Source: Blastocatellia bacterium
GTDB taxonomy: Bacteria; Acidobacteriota; Blastocatellia; Chloracidobacteriales; JADJPF01
Direction: 5' to 3'
Assembly: GCA_025057015.1 (NCBI GenBank)
Contig: JANWYG010000010.1
Coordinates: 280,506-344,505 of the forward strand
DNA: 64,000 nucleotides
In this document: positions 61,763 to 64,000 of the stretch, one piece after another
Numbering within the stretch: the first letter of the stretch is position 1
How the letters are laid out: each line of letters opens with the position of its first letter
Position numbers and translations under genes: made by a program
The notes under the pieces: model-generated
What the model was told of the DNA's origin: nothing
The model's database searches: none
Seen by the model: only the letters and a program-made list of their open reading frames with translations

Positions 61763-62458
61763 ATGCTAAGGATTGGTTTTTTACTTCTAGCTACGGTGGT
61801 TGCGTCAGCACAAGATGTCATACCCGCTGGCACGCAGGCGCGGCTGGAACTGCTTACTCCGCTTAGTTCGAAGATGAGTGAGGTAGGCGACGAGTTTGAG
61901 GCTGCTTTAGAGCATTCGATTGTGGTAAAAGGTCGAGTGTTGTTGCGCAAGGGTACGATCTTTCGCGGGCACGTAAGTTACGCTTCTGCTGCAGCTAGAG
62001 GGCAAAGGCAAGGATCGCTTGCGCTTGCGTTCGATGTTGTAGAAACACAGTACGGTGACTTACCCGTAAAGCTACATCTTCGCTCGATAGATGATTTTTC
62101 CCGCGAAGAGAAGCTACGTGCTGATGACGAAGGCAAAGTAAAAGGTGGACGCTCGGGTGCAGATACTGCGCGTAATACTATCGCAGGCGTAGGAGTAGGC
62201 AGCGCAGCGTCTTTTCCGATAGCTATTGCTACTTCGTCTTCACGTCCTGCAGCTCTGGCTTCAGTAGCAGCTATCGGTGGCGGCGCTTTAACAGGAGTAC
62301 TACTTACCCGCGGTAAGGATGTGAAATTGCAGCCTGGTGTGACTTTGCGCGTAGAGTTTGCTTCACAGCTGGTTGTAAGCACTGCCAGTAAAGCAGCAAC
62401 TTCGTTCGATTCAGATGATACTTCTGATGATGATTATTTTGATGATGAGGATGACTAG
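61763..62458 (+). CDS. Exported beta-rich protein with acidic tail, function unknown
   Basis: The protein has 231 residues from the ATG at 61763, directly behind AAGGAGGAGAG. It has a signal peptide (MLRIGFLLLATVVASAQ). The N-terminal half is beta-rich (IPAGTQARLELLTPLSSKMSEVGDEF, VVKGRVLLRKGTIFRGHV) and resembles periplasmic beta-barrel-type domains that I cannot name. A Gly/Ala-rich stretch in the middle could be a membrane-associated or flexible segment. The protein ends in a run of Asp and Glu, as the secretin at 21471-23987 does. The stop is directly followed by the TTG of rmlA, so they are co-transcribed. Confidence 0.7.
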   Translation: MLRIGFLLLATVVASAQDVIPAGTQARLELLTPLSSKMSEVGDEFEAALEHSIVVKGRVLLRKGTIFRGHVSYASAAARGQRQGSLALAFDVVETQYGDLPVKLHLRSIDDFSREEKLRADDEGKVKGGRSGADTARNTIAGVGVGSAASFPIAIATSSSRPAALASVAAIGGGALTGVLLTRGKDVKLQPGVTLRVEFASQLVVSTASKAATSFDSDDTSDDDYFDDEDD

Positions 62459-63526
62459 TTGAAGGCTCTGGTGTTGTCTGCAGGCAAGGGAACAAGGTTG
62501 CGTCCTATTACCTATACGCTACCAAAACAGCTGTTGCCGGTTGCTGGTAAGCCTATACTGCACTTTGTGATGGACCAGCTTTCTGAAGCAGGAATACACG
62601 ACGTGGGGGTAATTATAAGTCCTGAAACGGGTGAACAGATACGTGCGTCTTTACAAGAGAACCCTTGGTCACATAGGTTTACTTTTATAGTACAGCCGCA
62701 GCCGCTGGGCCTTGCACATGCTGTTCTTATAGCTAGGGATTTTCTGGCTGAAGAGCCCTTCTTAATGTACTTAGGCGATAATCTCGTTGGTGAATCTGTA
62801 CGAGGTGTCATAGAGCTTTTTCATAGAGATCGTCCAGATGCTATAGTACTGCTCAAGAGTGTGTCCGACCCTCGTCCCTTCGGCGTAGCTGTGATAGATG
62901 ATTTTGGGAACATAGTTCGATTGATAGAAAAACCAAAGGATCCACCGTCTGACCTTGCGTTAGTAGGGGTCTACTTATTTACTGCTCCTGTACATGCGGT
63001 AGCGGCAAAGCTGCGGCCTTCCTGGCGCGGCGAGCTGGAAATTACTGATGCTATACAAGCCCTTGTCGAAGCCGGCTACAAGGTCAAACCGAAGATACTG
63101 CAAGGGTGGTGGTTAGACACCGGTAAGAAGGATGATATCTTGGAAGCTAATAGAATTGTACTGGATGATTACTGCAAAAGAGAGTTATTAGGGCAAGTCG
63201 ATGCTGAGTCTTCAGTTTCAGGTCGAGTCTTCCTGGATAGAGGAAGTAGTGTCGCTAGTAGTGTGCTGCGCGGACCTTGTACCATAGGTAAAAGTGTAAT
63301 CATCCGAAACTCGTACGTCGGACCGTTTACTGCTATAGGGGACAACTGTGTCGTCGAGTGCAGTTCGCTCGAAAGTTCTGTGGTATTAGAAGGAAGTCGT
63401 CTTGAGTTTATACACCTGCATGACTCTCTAGTGGGCAAAAACTCCGTAGTCAAGAAGAATGCTGCAATAAAGCGCGGGGTGCGCTTGATGATAGGCGACG
63501 ATGCTTTGGTAGAGCTGGATGTTTAG
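62459..63526 (+). CDS. rmlA: Glucose-1-phosphate thymidylyltransferase, long (beta-helix) form
   Basis: The 355-residue enzyme makes dTDP-glucose from glucose 1-phosphate and dTTP, the first step of dTDP-rhamnose synthesis. The nucleotide motif is LSAGKGTRLRP, then LPKQLLPVAGKPIL, a catalytic YLGDNLV, and EKPKDPPSDLALVGVYLF. The C-terminal 110 residues have the hexapeptide left-handed-helix pattern (GPCTIGKSVIIRNSYVGPFTAIG), as in the long RmlA group. The start is a TTG immediately after the previous stop; no ATG or GTG lies before the nucleotide motif. Confidence 0.9.
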   Translation: MKALVLSAGKGTRLRPITYTLPKQLLPVAGKPILHFVMDQLSEAGIHDVGVIISPETGEQIRASLQENPWSHRFTFIVQPQPLGLAHAVLIARDFLAEEPFLMYLGDNLVGESVRGVIELFHRDRPDAIVLLKSVSDPRPFGVAVIDDFGNIVRLIEKPKDPPSDLALVGVYLFTAPVHAVAAKLRPSWRGELEITDAIQALVEAGYKVKPKILQGWWLDTGKKDDILEANRIVLDDYCKRELLGQVDAESSVSGRVFLDRGSSVASSVLRGPCTIGKSVIIRNSYVGPFTAIGDNCVVECSSLESSVVLEGSRLEFIHLHDSLVGKNSVVKKNAAIKRGVRLMIGDDALVELDV

Positions 63527-64000
63527 TTTCAGAAAGTTGGAACTAGAAGGTCTAGTATTGATAGAAACAGAAACGTTTACCGATTGGCGAGGGTCGTTTT
63601 GCGAGCTTTACAATGAGGATAAACTGCGACAGCTCGGAGTAGAGACTCGGTATGTGCAGGATAATTTTGCTGTCTCGCAAAGAGGAGTACTACGTGGCCT
63701 GCATTTTCAGCTTCCACCGATGGCCCAAGGTAAGCTAGTTACTTGCCTTTGCGGCAAGATTTATGACGTAGCTGTTGACCTAAGACCCAACTCGCCGAGC
63801 TATGGTAAGTGGCAGGCAGTTGAGCTTACTGGGGGACTGCTTTTGTATCTGCCTGCCGGCTTTGCGCATGGCTACGCTGTGCTAAGTCAGCAAGCTTGTG
63901 TTTTCTATAAGGTGACCGAGTACTATTCACCTCAGCACGAGGCCGGCATAATATGGAGTGATGAGCGGTTAGCTATAGATTGGCCTGTAGACGATCCTAT
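63519..64000 (+). CDS. rmlC: dTDP-4-dehydrorhamnose 3,5-epimerase, cut by the window edge
   Basis: Translation from the ATG at 63519 gives 160 residues with no stop before the window ends, so the 3' end is missing. Family signatures are FTDWRGSFCELYN, VQDNFAVSQRGVLRGLHFQ with the catalytic-type His, KIYDVAVDLRPNSPSYGKW, and LPAGFAHGYAVLS with YKVTEYYSP. It overlaps the end of rmlA by eight bases. It epimerises C3 and C5 of the dTDP-4-keto sugar. The rmlB and rmlD genes may follow outside the window. Confidence 0.93.
   Translation, partial: MFSFRKLELEGLVLIETETFTDWRGSFCELYNEDKLRQLGVETRYVQDNFAVSQRGVLRGLHFQLPPMAQGKLVTCLCGKIYDVAVDLRPNSPSYGKWQAVELTGGLLLYLPAGFAHGYAVLSQQACVFYKVTEYYSPQHEAGIIWSDERLAIDWPVDDP

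Overview
The window looks like chromosomal DNA of a Gram-negative bacterium, most likely an acidobacterium. This is an inference from gene content, not from a marker gene. The signs are a Ser/Thr kinase fused to a formylglycine-generating-enzyme-like domain, a secretin with a C-terminal cohesin-like domain, a small membrane-anchored c-type cytochrome of the reaction-centre-cytochrome type, a CBM9/DUF5916 outer-membrane protein, and many exported TPR proteins. Genes are dense, often overlap by 1-8 bases, and use TTG and GTG starts fairly often. I see one tRNA gene, no rRNA, no CRISPR array and no insertion sequence.

Layout. 1-1387: the 3' part of a degenerate PAS/histidine-kinase-like gene and a single-domain response regulator. 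1384-11497 (minus): a tightly overlapping three-gene operon. It encodes an exported TPR protein, a TPR protein with a probable C-terminal outer-membrane beta-barrel, and a 1408-residue HEAT-repeat/transmembrane/PgsB-type ligase fusion. A cyanophycinase-family peptidase is transcribed divergently from it (11634-12440). Together these look like a locus for making, exporting and cutting a poly-amino-acid, and this is the best candidate here for an undescribed system. 12437-16628 (minus): AcpH, a YhhN-family membrane protein, an SRPBCC protein and the Ser/Thr kinase. 16848-18535: tRNA-Ser(GCU), its terminator, a diverged tandem duplication and gltX. 18632-25728: a type II secretion/type IV pilus-like assembly cluster (GspF/PilC, GspE/PilB, secretin, two pseudopilins, PilM-like). 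25737-34168: exported TPR proteins, a PilZ protein, a two-FHA tail-anchored protein, a caspase-fold protein with EF-hand and Tudor-like modules, a DEDD exonuclease and a GT-C-type membrane enzyme.

34158-36985 (minus): an operon for an acyl-CoA pathway (Fe-dependent alcohol dehydrogenase, SCP2-like, AtuA-related, enoyl-CoA hydratase). 37191-44218: a zinc-ribbon polytopic membrane protein, an M28 peptidase, and a metal-chelate ABC binding protein and permease without an ATPase gene. 44209-50291: a GT2 synthase, a methyltransferase, and an operon of SDR, aminotransferase, mnmA and cyclophilin. 50328-53281: pgeF, an EEP-family phosphodiesterase and an EamA exporter. 53282-56383: an AT-rich regulatory region with a palindrome, a zinc-ribbon protein, and a zinc-sensor-type ArsR regulator in an operon with an outer-membrane barrel protein. 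56390-64000: pgm, a peroxiredoxin, a fused homocysteine methyltransferase/MTHF reductase, the cytochrome, two small proteins of unknown role, rmlA and the start of rmlC.

Most single-gene calls rest on recognisable motifs. How genes within a locus work together is inferred from order and overlap.
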